Positions 1-7,253 of a stretch of 64,000 nt of DNA are shown piece by piece. The translations under genes and the position numbers were made by a program. Source of the stretch: Archangium sp. (GTDB taxonomy: Bacteria; Myxococcota; Myxococcia; Myxococcales; Myxococcaceae); the NCBI GenBank assembly GCA_030695565.1, contig JAUYRZ010000111.1, forward strand, positions 1 to 64,000, in the 5' to 3' direction. Below the pieces are notes generated by a model. That model did no database searches. It was not told the origin of the DNA and saw only the letters and a list, made by a program, of their open reading frames with translations. Every line of letters begins with the position of its first letter. Within the stretch, counting starts at the first letter, position 1.

Positions 1-1
1 T

Positions 2-129
2 TCGAAGACTCTACGGACTGCTTCCGGCTTCACCTTCCTCGAGGCGGGCATCCTCGAAGACGATCATTCGGCAAGCGCGGAGTCGATCGAGTTTCAAAAA
101 GTGATCGAACTTCAGCGGTTTAAGATGCG
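2..129 (+). CDS. possible 3' part of a gene entering from the left
   Basis: The frame open from base 2 reads protein-like residues (…GFTFLEAGILEDDHSASAES…) until the hairpin repeat at 130..163, after which the frame continues through repeat-derived sequence to a stop at 442. The likely picture is the end of a gene lying left of the window whose 3' end has been replaced by the repeat. No family was recognised. An in-frame GTG at 101 is not a convincing start. Confidence 0.25.
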
Positions 130-163
130 CTCACCCTGCCCGTCGGGAGAGGGTCAGGGTGAG
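130..163. repeat. intergenic hairpin repeat
   Basis: CTCACCCTG (130..138) pairs perfectly with CAGGGTGAG (155..163), and the internal CCCG/CGGG can pair as well. The right flank TCAGGGTGAGGGCCGAA recurs exactly at 12840..12856. From here to about 540 no convincing gene is seen; several short frames overlap on both strands without recognisable domains. Confidence 0.7.
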
Positions 164-547
164 GGCCGAAGCTCGTACGACGTGGTGTGGGGCTTCAACT
201 GCATGCGGTACGCAAGTGTCATGCGGTCCGCACCGCCAAATGCGCACGGTCGACGGTCGCGACGCGCGTACAGCGGGCTGTACGCTGGCGACTTGCGTCG
301 AAGCCTTCATCAGCGCGTGGACGCTGTCCGTGGCGAGGGGCCTCTTCGTCAGGAGCGCAGCCGTCACGCTGGCAGAGACACCACACCATTCAAGGTGCTT
401 TCCTCGTTCAGAGCGCGTGCGCCTCGATGGGCTTGTGCTTGAAGCGGTTGACGCTTCACTGCCCGAGCTGGCGGACTTCGATCGGCGGTCGCTCATGAAC
501 GGCCGAATGCTGCCTCCTCGAGGTCGCTCCAGCTACACTGCCGGGCC

Positions 548-1246
548 ATGCTGACCGCCCTCCTCGCGCTCTCGCTCTCGCAGCTCCCCACGCCGATCGA
601 CTTCATCGACAACACCGAGATCGGCGACGCCAGGCAGTACATCGGCCTGCGCAGCCGCGGGGTCTACGAAGGCCACCTGGTCGACAAGGCGAAGGGCGAC
701 ACCGTGGTCTCCGGCTCGTGGAAGATGCTCAACGGCGACACCATCGAGGTGAAGGCCACCGGCTGCAAAGGCCCCGCCTGCAAAGACGCGAAGAAGGACT
801 ACACCGCGAAGGTGGGTGTGGCCGCGGCGCGCGCGATGACGCTGCAGTCGACGGCGCCCGCGCCGTTCTTTCCGTCGGGCAGCTACTACTGCCACTACCT
901 GGGCTGCGAGCCGCGCATCGGTATCGAGGTGCTCTCCAAGGCGGCGAACCTGAAGGGGCTGCACGCGGTGGAAGATCACCTGATCGAGCGCAACAAGGGC
1001 CGCAACTCCACCGTGGTGTGGATCGGCCCGCGCCCGGAAGGCGCGACCACCAAGTCGCGCATCGAGATCTGCGGCCGCGACCCGGTGAAGGCGAAGGCGG
1101 CGTTGGAGGAGCTCAAGGCCGACCTCGCCCTGGCGACCTGGTTCGGCGAGGTCACCGTGGTCGAAGCGCCCGCGAAGGACTGCTTGTGGGACGCGCGGCT
1201 GTACGTACGTGATGACGTGCAGCCGCCGCCTCGGGCGAAGAAGTAA
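548..1246 (+). CDS. putative secreted protein, unknown function
   Basis: A 232-aa protein. The start MLTALLALSLSQLPTP is a short hydrophobic segment compatible with a signal peptide. The mature part is mixed alpha/beta in character with Cys residues in GCKGPACKD, YCHYLGCEP, EICGRD and KDCLWD, suggesting disulphides outside the cytoplasm. The C-terminal half (ISIEV… to LYVRDD) has a rhythm of short strands but matches no family I can name. It is convergent with the lipoprotein at 1256..2167, ending 9 nt before it. Function unknown. Confidence 0.7.
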   Translation: MLTALLALSLSQLPTPIDFIDNTEIGDARQYIGLRSRGVYEGHLVDKAKGDTVVSGSWKMLNGDTIEVKATGCKGPACKDAKKDYTAKVGVAAARAMTLQSTAPAPFFPSGSYYCHYLGCEPRIGIEVLSKAANLKGLHAVEDHLIERNKGRNSTVVWIGPRPEGATTKSRIEICGRDPVKAKAALEELKADLALATWFGEVTVVEAPAKDCLWDARLYVRDDVQPPPRAKK

Positions 1247-1255
1247 ACCCAGCCG

Positions 1256-2167
1256 TCAGCGAACCAGATGATGAGCGACCAGGCTGACCACCGGGGTCTG
1301 CCGGCTCCGGCCTGCTTCGTCTTCCGTGACCACGAACTCCGTCTCGCTCGGCGCTTTGGTGCCCACGAAGCGCGCGAGGAAAACCGAGGGCTGCTCGGGG
1401 CTCAAGCTCAAATCGGGGTGCTCCAGCTGCGCGAGCACGATGGTGCCCGTCTCAGCGAAACCATGGTCGACGCGCGACTCGAGACGCCCGCGTTGTGACT
1501 GCGCTTGAACGTTGCCGCTGAACTCACCGCTGCCCCCGCCCATCAGGCCGCTGCTGCGAAAATCTCCGCCCCCGCTGCCCTGCGTGGTGCGCTGCTCGAT
1601 GAAGGAGCCCTGCGGCGAGACGATGTTGGTGACCGTGCTGGTGCGTCGCTGCTCGGTGAGCACCAACGCGCCTCCTTCGGTCTCCAGCGGGGTGCCGATG
1701 AAGAGCACGAGCTGCCCGCGGAAGGCGACCGGCTGAACCATCGCGCTGCGCAGGTCGAAGATCGGCACGCCCTGCGCGCGCAAAAGCTTCAAATCCTCCG
1801 TCGCGGATCCACCGCGGTTGGCGATCAGCCGCGCGAGCAGCGTCGGTGCGCCGGGCCGGGTGCGGAGCTCCTCGCTCCAGTTCGCCGCGACCTCCGGAAG
1901 GTGGCTGAAGTCGGCTCGCTGCACGCAGGCTTCGAGCGCTTGCCAGGCCAGGTCGGTGCCGGGGACCAGGGCTCGTGCACCCCACTCGCAGTCGAACGCA
2001 CGCCGGAACTGGCGCGCCCACGCGGCGGTCCCCGGGGCTTCTGCGGGCGCTCGCACTTCCTGAGCCGGACGAAAGGCTTCTTCCGCCGGCATGCGCGGCT
2101 CCGGTACGGGCTTGACCAACGCGGTACAGCCGATCAACGGAAGAACGAGCGTGAAGAGGGGGCGCAT
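1256..2167 (-). CDS. putative lipoprotein, unknown function
   Basis: A 303-aa protein beginning MRPLFTLVLPLIGC, a lipobox (LIGC) that predicts signal peptidase II cleavage and lipidation. Residues 40-130 are helix-like with Cys at CEWGAR and EACVQR. The second half carries RGQLVLFIGTPLETEGG followed by a Gly/Ser/Gln-rich stretch (SGGGDFRSSG, GGGSGEFSG) and a C-terminal strand-rich part. The phrase 'FRGQLVLFIG' recalls a small barrel in periplasmic lipoproteins but is not enough for a family call. It may share an operon with the AI-2E transporter upstream on the same strand. Confidence 0.75.
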   Translation of the reverse strand: MRPLFTLVLPLIGCTALVKPVPEPRMPAEEAFRPAQEVRAPAEAPGTAAWARQFRRAFDCEWGARALVPGTDLAWQALEACVQRADFSHLPEVAANWSEELRTRPGAPTLLARLIANRGGSATEDLKLLRAQGVPIFDLRSAMVQPVAFRGQLVLFIGTPLETEGGALVLTEQRRTSTVTNIVSPQGSFIEQRTTQGSGGGDFRSSGLMGGGSGEFSGNVQAQSQRGRLESRVDHGFAETGTIVLAQLEHPDLSLSPEQPSVFLARFVGTKAPSETEFVVTEDEAGRSRQTPVVSLVAHHLVR

Positions 2168-2277
2168 GGGCGCGCCATCGACGGCGAGGTGCCTCTTCTA
2201 TTCAGGGCTCCTTCTCGTCGTGCCCGCCTTCACCTCGACGATGGCGTCGTTGACCCAGGGGGAGAGGGGACCAGCCG

Positions 2278-3477
2278 TCACTTGTCGATCTTCGTCTCGA
2301 CCGGCCCCGAGGTCACCACCGGCACTGAAGGCGGCTCGGTCAACGCCTCCTTCGTGACCTCGACCAGCGGCTCGACCACCGAAGGCGGCGCACTGAGCCC
2401 TATGAACGAGGGGCGAGGCAGCTCCGAGTCGGCGTACTGCAACAACGTGGCGACCAGGGTCAGCACCAGCGGGCCCATGAAGATGCCCGCGAACCCGAAC
2501 ACCGAAATGCCGCCGAGCAACCCCACGAACACCAACAACGTCGACGCGTTCGAGCTGCCCGAGATGATCAACGGGCGGATCACGTTGTCGCTGCCGGCCA
2601 CCAGGATGATGCTCCACAACGCGAGGAAGATGGCCCACCCGGTCTGACCCTGGGCGATCAACGTCACCACCGCGGGCACCCACACCAACGCGGTGCCCAC
2701 GATGGGAATGAGCGACGCGAGCGCGCCGACCGCGCCGAACACCAGCGGTGAAGCGAGCCCGGCGATCGCGAAGCCCACGCCCACCAGGGTGCCCTGCACC
2801 AACGAGGTCACCAACGTGCCGAGCACCACCGCGCGCGTCACCCCACCCAGCGTGCCGGCGAGGTCGATCTTCCGGCTGGGCGCCATGGGCACCAGGCGAA
2901 TGCCACGCTCCAGCATGCCTTTGCCGTCACGCAGGAAGAAGAACAGCAGGAACAGGGTGAAGGCGAACTGGCTGAGCACGTTGAACGCGCCCACCACCAC
3001 CGTGCCGCCGAGTGACGCGACCTGCTGCAACGCGCCCTGGGCTGCTTCGGCCGCGGAAGCGAGGATCTGCTCCTTGGAGAGCGAGGTGAACTCGCCGGCC
3101 CTGGCCAACACCGCCTGCACCGGCGCCAGCTCGAGGATGAGCTGAAGGGCGGGCAGCCGGCGCTCCGAGGCTTCCGTCTGGAACTTGGCCAGCAGCTCGC
3201 CCGCCTGCCGGAGGAACGCAAAGACGAACAACGTCACCGGGCCCGAAACCACCACGAACGCAGAGGCCGTGAGCAACCCCGCCGCCAGGCCAGGCTTCTG
3301 CCCGCGCGTCAGCAGCCTGCGGTTGGCGGGCTGCAGCATGAACGCCATCAAGGTCGCCCACATCAACGGGGCGAAGAAGGGCGAGAGCAACCGGAAGAGG
3401 AGGAAGGCCAATACCGCGGCCGTGACGAGGCCAAAGACGCGCGCGTAATAACGCGAAGGGCTCAAGGGGCGTTCCAT
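2278..3477 (-). CDS. AI-2E/PerM-family membrane transporter
   Basis: A 399-aa polytopic membrane protein of the AI-2E transporter (PerM/YdiK) family. ATG at 3477 (MERPLSPSRYYARVFGLV) is chosen because the open frame upstream is low-complexity, His/Glu-rich and lies over a promoter region. Several hydrophobic segments are visible: VTAAVLAFLLFRLLSPFFAP, AAGLLTASAFVVVSGPVTLF, AFTLFLLFFFLRDG, then a C-terminal block with the family's Gly-rich LIPIVGTALVWVPA and LGGISVFGFAGIFMGPL. The cytoplasmic tail (about 45 aa) is Pro/Glu-rich. Members export diverse small molecules or ions; the substrate cannot be read from sequence. Confidence 0.88.
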   Translation of the reverse strand: MERPLSPSRYYARVFGLVTAAVLAFLLFRLLSPFFAPLMWATLMAFMLQPANRRLLTRGQKPGLAAGLLTASAFVVVSGPVTLFVFAFLRQAGELLAKFQTEASERRLPALQLILELAPVQAVLARAGEFTSLSKEQILASAAEAAQGALQQVASLGGTVVVGAFNVLSQFAFTLFLLFFFLRDGKGMLERGIRLVPMAPSRKIDLAGTLGGVTRAVVLGTLVTSLVQGTLVGVGFAIAGLASPLVFGAVGALASLIPIVGTALVWVPAVVTLIAQGQTGWAIFLALWSIILVAGSDNVIRPLIISGSSNASTLLVFVGLLGGISVFGFAGIFMGPLVLTLVATLLQYADSELPRPSFIGLSAPPSVVEPLVEVTKEALTEPPSVPVVTSGPVETKIDK

Positions 3478-3582
3478 GCCCCCCGCTTTAGCAGCGTCGC
3501 CCCCGGCTGGCGCGCACTGGCGGATCGGCTGGAGGCGACCCCCGAGCCGGGTGGTTACTGCTCCAAGAGGGCGAGGTGGCAG

Positions 3583-3732
3583 ATGAAGAAACCAGTGGAA
3601 GAGCTGTTGGCCGTGGTGGTGGCGCTGGTGGTGCTCGGTTTGCTCGCCTTCGCCTTCGTGTCGTTCCTCACCTTCGAACACGACGTGTCCGATTGGATCT
3701 CCGACGGAGGCGACACCACCACCCGCCGCTAG
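3583..3732 (+). CDS. small single-pass membrane protein (49 aa)
   Basis: ATG at 3583 follows a purine-rich AGGTGG at a suitable distance. The 49-aa product starts MKKPVEELLAVVVALVVLGL, has one transmembrane helix at residues 8-30 and a short acidic tail (EHDVSDWISDGGDTTTRR). It is divergent from the AI-2E transporter and its stop overlaps that of the convergent gene at 3729..4241. Family and function are unknown; the clean hydrophobic profile and ribosome-binding site argue that it is translated. Confidence 0.55.
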   Translation: MKKPVEELLAVVVALVVLGLLAFAFVSFLTFEHDVSDWISDGGDTTTRR

Positions 3733-4241
3733 AAGCGCGCGAGCGTCATCAGGCGAGGCGCCGGAACGTCGAGCTGCACGCCCGGTACGTACGGGGGCAC
3801 GGGCGATACGGGTGCCTGTCGATACGGGGCGAGCTGGCGCTTCAACGCGTCGCGGCGCTCCACCATGCGTGCTCGTTCGTCGGCCATGTCCGACTCCACG
3901 TTGTTGCCGAGCGCGATGCAGAGGATCGCCGCCAGCAGGCCCAGCCCTCCGATGGCAGTGAGCACGCCGCCGAACACGAGCAGGGCGCTGCCGCCGATGA
4001 GCGCGCCCGAGATGACCAGCGGAAGGCCGGGCAGCAGCAACACCGCGAAGGAAAAGCCGAAGGCGATGCCCAGGATGAAGCCGGTGGGCATGCGTGGTTT
4101 GAGCTCGAGGATGCGCGCGTTGAGGATGCGCATCTCGCGGTCGAGCTCGACCACCTGATCAGCGCTGAGCACGGGGTCTTCCGGCATCAGGCGCGCAGAA
4201 GGCGCTGCGCACAACGTCAGCGTGAGTGCGAAGGCGAGCAT
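3729..4241 (-). CDS. putative exported membrane protein, two transmembrane segments
   Basis: A 170-aa protein with an N-terminal signal-like segment (MLAFALTLTLCAAPSARL), a short helical region ending in the basic stretch LELKPRMPTG, then two or three tightly spaced membrane helices (GFILGIAFGFSFAVLLLPGL, VISGALIGGSALLVFGGVLT, GGLGLLAAILCIALG) and a C-terminal helical plus Pro-rich tail. No family recognised. It sits 9 nt downstream of the membrane protein ending at 4251 on the same strand and is probably co-transcribed with it. Confidence 0.7.
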   Translation of the reverse strand: MLAFALTLTLCAAPSARLMPEDPVLSADQVVELDREMRILNARILELKPRMPTGFILGIAFGFSFAVLLLPGLPLVISGALIGGSALLVFGGVLTAIGGLGLLAAILCIALGNNVESDMADERARMVERRDALKRQLAPYRQAPVSPVPPYVPGVQLDVPAPRLMTLARF

Positions 4242-4250
4242 GACCCGGGG

Positions 4251-4934
4251 TTATACGGAGCTGCCGCTCGAAGGCGACAGCGCGAAACGATGAATGAGCA
4301 CCTTGCCCGTCAACGCGACGAGGGCGCCGCCGAAACACGCGCCGGCTTCCCACCCGGGGCCGGGGCCGTCGGTGAAACCCTTGATGGTGTAGACGATGAA
4401 GCCCAGCACCAGAATCGCAGCCACCTTGCCCAGCACCAGGTTGGCCATCACGCCCCAGATGAAGGCGGTGAGCTGCACGATGGTGTTCTGTTCGGCGCGC
4501 ACCGTGCGGCCGTGGGAGCGCAACACCGCGAGCAGCGGCGCCTGGGCAGCGCCTTCGACCGCCAGCAGGTGAACGCGCACCTTCTGAGGCGGGGTGTGTT
4601 CGACCAGCACCAGTGCGTCGGGCTGCACGCGCACGAGCGCGATGGCGTCGAGCTTCACCCGCGTCGTGTGGCTTAAGGCGAGCGCGTCGCCGTCGAGGCG
4701 CACTTCGCAGGGGCCCGGGGTCTTCGCGCTGCGCGACAGCATCACCACGTCGAGCACGCCGACGAGGGCCGGCAGCATCACCACGAAGGAGATCAACATC
4801 AGCCGGTACTCGATGACGATGATGGTGGTGGCCACCGCCACGCAGAGCAGGACCATCGGCACGACGGCTCTCCGGCGCCCGCTGACCAGGCGCGCGAAGT
4901 CAGCCGGCTCGAGCTTCAGCAGCACGTCGTTCAC
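4251..4934 (-). CDS. membrane protein with PH-like cytoplasmic part, unknown function
   Basis: GTG at 4934 is chosen because it overlaps the upstream stop (GTGA), giving 227 aa (VNDVLLKLEPADFARLVSG…). Two hydrophobic helices at about residues 23-65 (VVPMVLLCVAVATTIIVIEY, LISFVVMLPALVGVL) are followed by a strand-rich segment (CEVRLDGDALALSHTTRVKLDAIALVRV) that resembles bacterial PH-like domains. Two more helices (FIWGVMANLVLGKVAAILVL; AGACFGGALVALTGKVLIH) follow. Function unknown; coupling suggests co-expression with the Cys-rich lipoprotein. Confidence 0.7.
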   Translation of the reverse strand: MNDVLLKLEPADFARLVSGRRRAVVPMVLLCVAVATTIIVIEYRLMLISFVVMLPALVGVLDVVMLSRSAKTPGPCEVRLDGDALALSHTTRVKLDAIALVRVQPDALVLVEHTPPQKVRVHLLAVEGAAQAPLLAVLRSHGRTVRAEQNTIVQLTAFIWGVMANLVLGKVAAILVLGFIVYTIKGFTDGPGPGWEAGACFGGALVALTGKVLIHRFALSPSSGSSV

Positions 4935-5911
4935 TGGCACTCGAGGAAACGGTTTCGGCACACGCCGTCGAAGCAGTCGGAACCCAGGACACAGTCGTTG
5001 CCCGAGCAGCCCTCGCCCAGCGCCACGCGAGGCCTGCAGGTCCCTCCCGCGCACCACGCGGCCGACAGGCAGTACCTGTCGGTTGAGCACGGAGCGCCCA
5101 TCGCCGCGTACGGGGCGACGCAGCTGCCTTCTTGGCAGCGGTAGCTCTTGCACTCGCTCGAGGCGCCGCACGGTGAACCGTTCTGGGTCAGGACGACGCA
5201 CAGGCCCGCCTCGCACCGCAGGCCACCCTTGCACCCCATCAGTTCGTTGCAGGGTTGACCCAGGTCGGGAAACGGCTGGCAGCGATAGCCTGCATCAGCG
5301 CTCACGCACTGGAATCCGGTCTCGCAGCCTGCTTGCGAGCAGTCGGCGCCCGCGCCCCCATTCCGCCTGCATCCATCGGCTGCGCAGCTCAGACCCGCTG
5401 CGCACCCCCGCCCATCGACCGCGGGTGAATCGCAGGCTTCGCCCTCCCCCGGATAGCCGACGGGCGGCGAGGGATCGACCGCGCAGGTGCCGCAGACGCT
5501 GGAGCTGGAGAGCCTCGAGCAGGTCAGACCGCGCGCGCAGAACCCGCACGCCTGCCCTTCACCTGCCACGCCCTCGTAGAGATCGAGGCAGGCCTCGGGG
5601 CCATACACTTCGCCCCCGGTGCAGTCCTTCTCGTTCCACGCGCTCACGCACGCGGCGGAACGTGCGGCATCGAGGCGCATTGCCCCTTCCTCGACGAAGA
5701 GCCGCTGCGCCAACGCACAATCACTCTCGGCAGAGCCGCAATCGACTTGTGCAGACACGACCTGGCAGCGCTTCGCCCACGCGCACCTCGCCTGATGCAC
5801 TGCTTCACAATGCGCGCTCAGCGGGTCGAGCCCGCCCGCATCCATCCCCGCATCGTTCGACGGAGAGTTCACACAGCCGGCCAACACTACCAACGCCCAT
5901 CCCCACCGCAT
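4931..5911 (-). CDS. cysteine-rich lipoprotein
   Basis: A 326-aa protein with lipobox LAGC in MRWGWALVVLAGCVNSP, then a 'DAGMDAGG' linker typical of myxobacterial lipoproteins. The remainder is Cys-rich, with repeated modules such as GQACGFCARGLTCS, GEACDSPAVDGRGCAAGLSC, GADCSQAGCETGFQC, GQPCNELMGCKGGLRC and GAPCSTDRYCLSAAWC, ending GVCRNRFLECQ. This arrangement is like the Dickkopf-type Cys-rich modules annotated in myxobacterial surface proteins. Disulphide-bonded and surface or periplasmic by inference; ligand unknown. Confidence 0.85.
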   Translation of the reverse strand: MRWGWALVVLAGCVNSPSNDAGMDAGGLDPLSAHCEAVHQARCAWAKRCQVVSAQVDCGSAESDCALAQRLFVEEGAMRLDAARSAACVSAWNEKDCTGGEVYGPEACLDLYEGVAGEGQACGFCARGLTCSRLSSSSVCGTCAVDPSPPVGYPGEGEACDSPAVDGRGCAAGLSCAADGCRRNGGAGADCSQAGCETGFQCVSADAGYRCQPFPDLGQPCNELMGCKGGLRCEAGLCVVLTQNGSPCGASSECKSYRCQEGSCVAPYAAMGAPCSTDRYCLSAAWCAGGTCRPRVALGEGCSGNDCVLGSDCFDGVCRNRFLECQ

Positions 5912-5929
5912 GTGTGACTCCAGTGCGCC

Positions 5930-7006
5930 TTACGGCGCGGGCTCGATGCGGCAGCTGCCTTTGACCGTGCCCACGCACACCAGCGCGTAGCCGTCGGCCT
6001 TTTCGCCGTCAGACAGACACGCGTCGTCGGGAATGTGAATGGCGCCCGAGAGCACCTTCACCCGGCACACGCCGCACGCGCCCATCTCGCAGCCCGCCGA
6101 GAGGTTGAGGCCCGCTTTGCGCGCGGCGGCCAGCACGTGTTCGCCGTCTTTCACGGGGAAGGGCTTCGTCTTGCCGTCTTGCACCAGCTCGACGGTGACG
6201 GTCGCGCCGCTGCCGCCTTCGTCGTGCGACATGGTGAACTTCTCTTCGAGCACCGTGACGCCGGGGAAACGGGCGTGCACCGTTTCGCGCGAGAGATCCA
6301 TCATCGGCTGGGGGCCACACATGGCCACCACGTCGGGCTGTGCCTGACCTGCGAGCAACGCGCCGAGCACGTCCTTCGAGGGCGGGCCCTTGAGACCAGC
6401 CGCCGCGTCGTCGAGCAGGTGGGTGATCTCCAGCTTGCCGCCGCTGCTGGCCACCAGCGCGTCGAGCTCGGCTTTCAGGATCTGCTCGGCGGCGGTGCGG
6501 TTGAAGTCGAGCAGCGAGATGGGCGCGGGCCAGCCCTTCTTCTCCTGCTCCTGCAGCATCGAGATGAACGGGGTGATGCCGCTGCCACCCGCGATGAACA
6601 ACGCGCGCGTGAAAGTCGCCGGGAGCACGAAGTGGCCGTAGGGGCCCTTCACCTCGAGCACGTCACCCGCCGCCAGCTTCTCGGTGAGATGCGTGGAGAC
6701 CTGGCCGTCTTTGACCTTCTTGACGGTGAGCCGCAGGGGAGCGCCCGGCACCCGGCTGAACGAATAGGCGCGCCAGGCCATCGCCGCGGTGGGGCGCAGC
6801 AGGATGAATTGACCGGCCTTGAAGTCCATCGAGGCGTCGACCTCGAAGCTGACCGTCGAAGGGGTCTCCTTCGTGACGGTGGTGACCCGCCACGACAGGG
6901 CAGCCGGAGGGGCCGCGCGCGGGGGGGCGGGGTCTTTCTTTTTGAAGAACGAACTCAAGAAACCCAAGGAGTTACCTCGACGTGAAGCGGGGAGTGCGGT
7001 GGCCAT
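5930..7006 (-). CDS. FAD/2Fe-2S ferredoxin-type oxidoreductase
   Basis: A 358-aa NAD(P)H:ferredoxin-type electron-transfer flavoprotein. After a basic N-terminal tail (FLSSFFKKKDPAPP) comes an FAD-binding barrel with the RAYSFSRVPG motif, then an NAD(P)-binding domain with GGSGITPFISML and VAMCGPQPMMD. The C-terminus is a plant-type 2Fe-2S ferredoxin with CEMGACGVCRVKV and a distal Cys in ALVCVG. Domain order matches HCP reductase, PaaE-like and vanillate-demethylase-like reductases; the partner oxygenase or cluster protein is not adjacent, so the substrate pathway is open. Confidence 0.9.
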   Translation of the reverse strand: MATALPASRRGNSLGFLSSFFKKKDPAPPRAAPPAALSWRVTTVTKETPSTVSFEVDASMDFKAGQFILLRPTAAMAWRAYSFSRVPGAPLRLTVKKVKDGQVSTHLTEKLAAGDVLEVKGPYGHFVLPATFTRALFIAGGSGITPFISMLQEQEKKGWPAPISLLDFNRTAAEQILKAELDALVASSGGKLEITHLLDDAAAGLKGPPSKDVLGALLAGQAQPDVVAMCGPQPMMDLSRETVHARFPGVTVLEEKFTMSHDEGGSGATVTVELVQDGKTKPFPVKDGEHVLAAARKAGLNLSAGCEMGACGVCRVKVLSGAIHIPDDACLSDGEKADGYALVCVGTVKGSCRIEPAP

Positions 7007-7050
7007 ATCACGCTGTTCGCGGGTTCCGAGCCCCCCCGGACGGGCACTTC

Positions 7051-7179
7051 TTACCGAAGCCAGTCGAGTGCCTTCGCCACGGCCTGCTCCGGGGAAGGCG
7101 GCGGGTGTGTTGGCGGAGCCCGGTTTCGCACCGAGCAGGCCACGCGGCGCGCCGCGTTCAGCGCGTGTACCGAAACCAC
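7051..7179 (-). CDS. possible small protein (42 aa)
   Basis: In the 247-nt gap between the reductase and the protease, a GTG-started frame on the minus strand encodes 42 residues ending PPPSPEQAVAKALDWLR, a plausible helical C-terminus. No strong ribosome-binding site precedes it and no family is recognised. It may instead be a relic or a chance frame. Confidence 0.25.
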   Translation of the reverse strand: MVSVHALNAARRVACSVRNRAPPTHPPPSPEQAVAKALDWLR

Positions 7180-7253
7180 GCGCCGAGAAGCCCGCTCATT
7201 TCAGCGCCGCAGGGGTGCGCCAGAAAAAGCCGCTTCCCCGAGGCAGTTGCAGC

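Noticed and set aside
3576-4676. Plus-strand open frame of 366 codons
   Set aside because: Runs antisense to two membrane-protein genes; the small ORF at 3583 in a different frame explains its beginning better.
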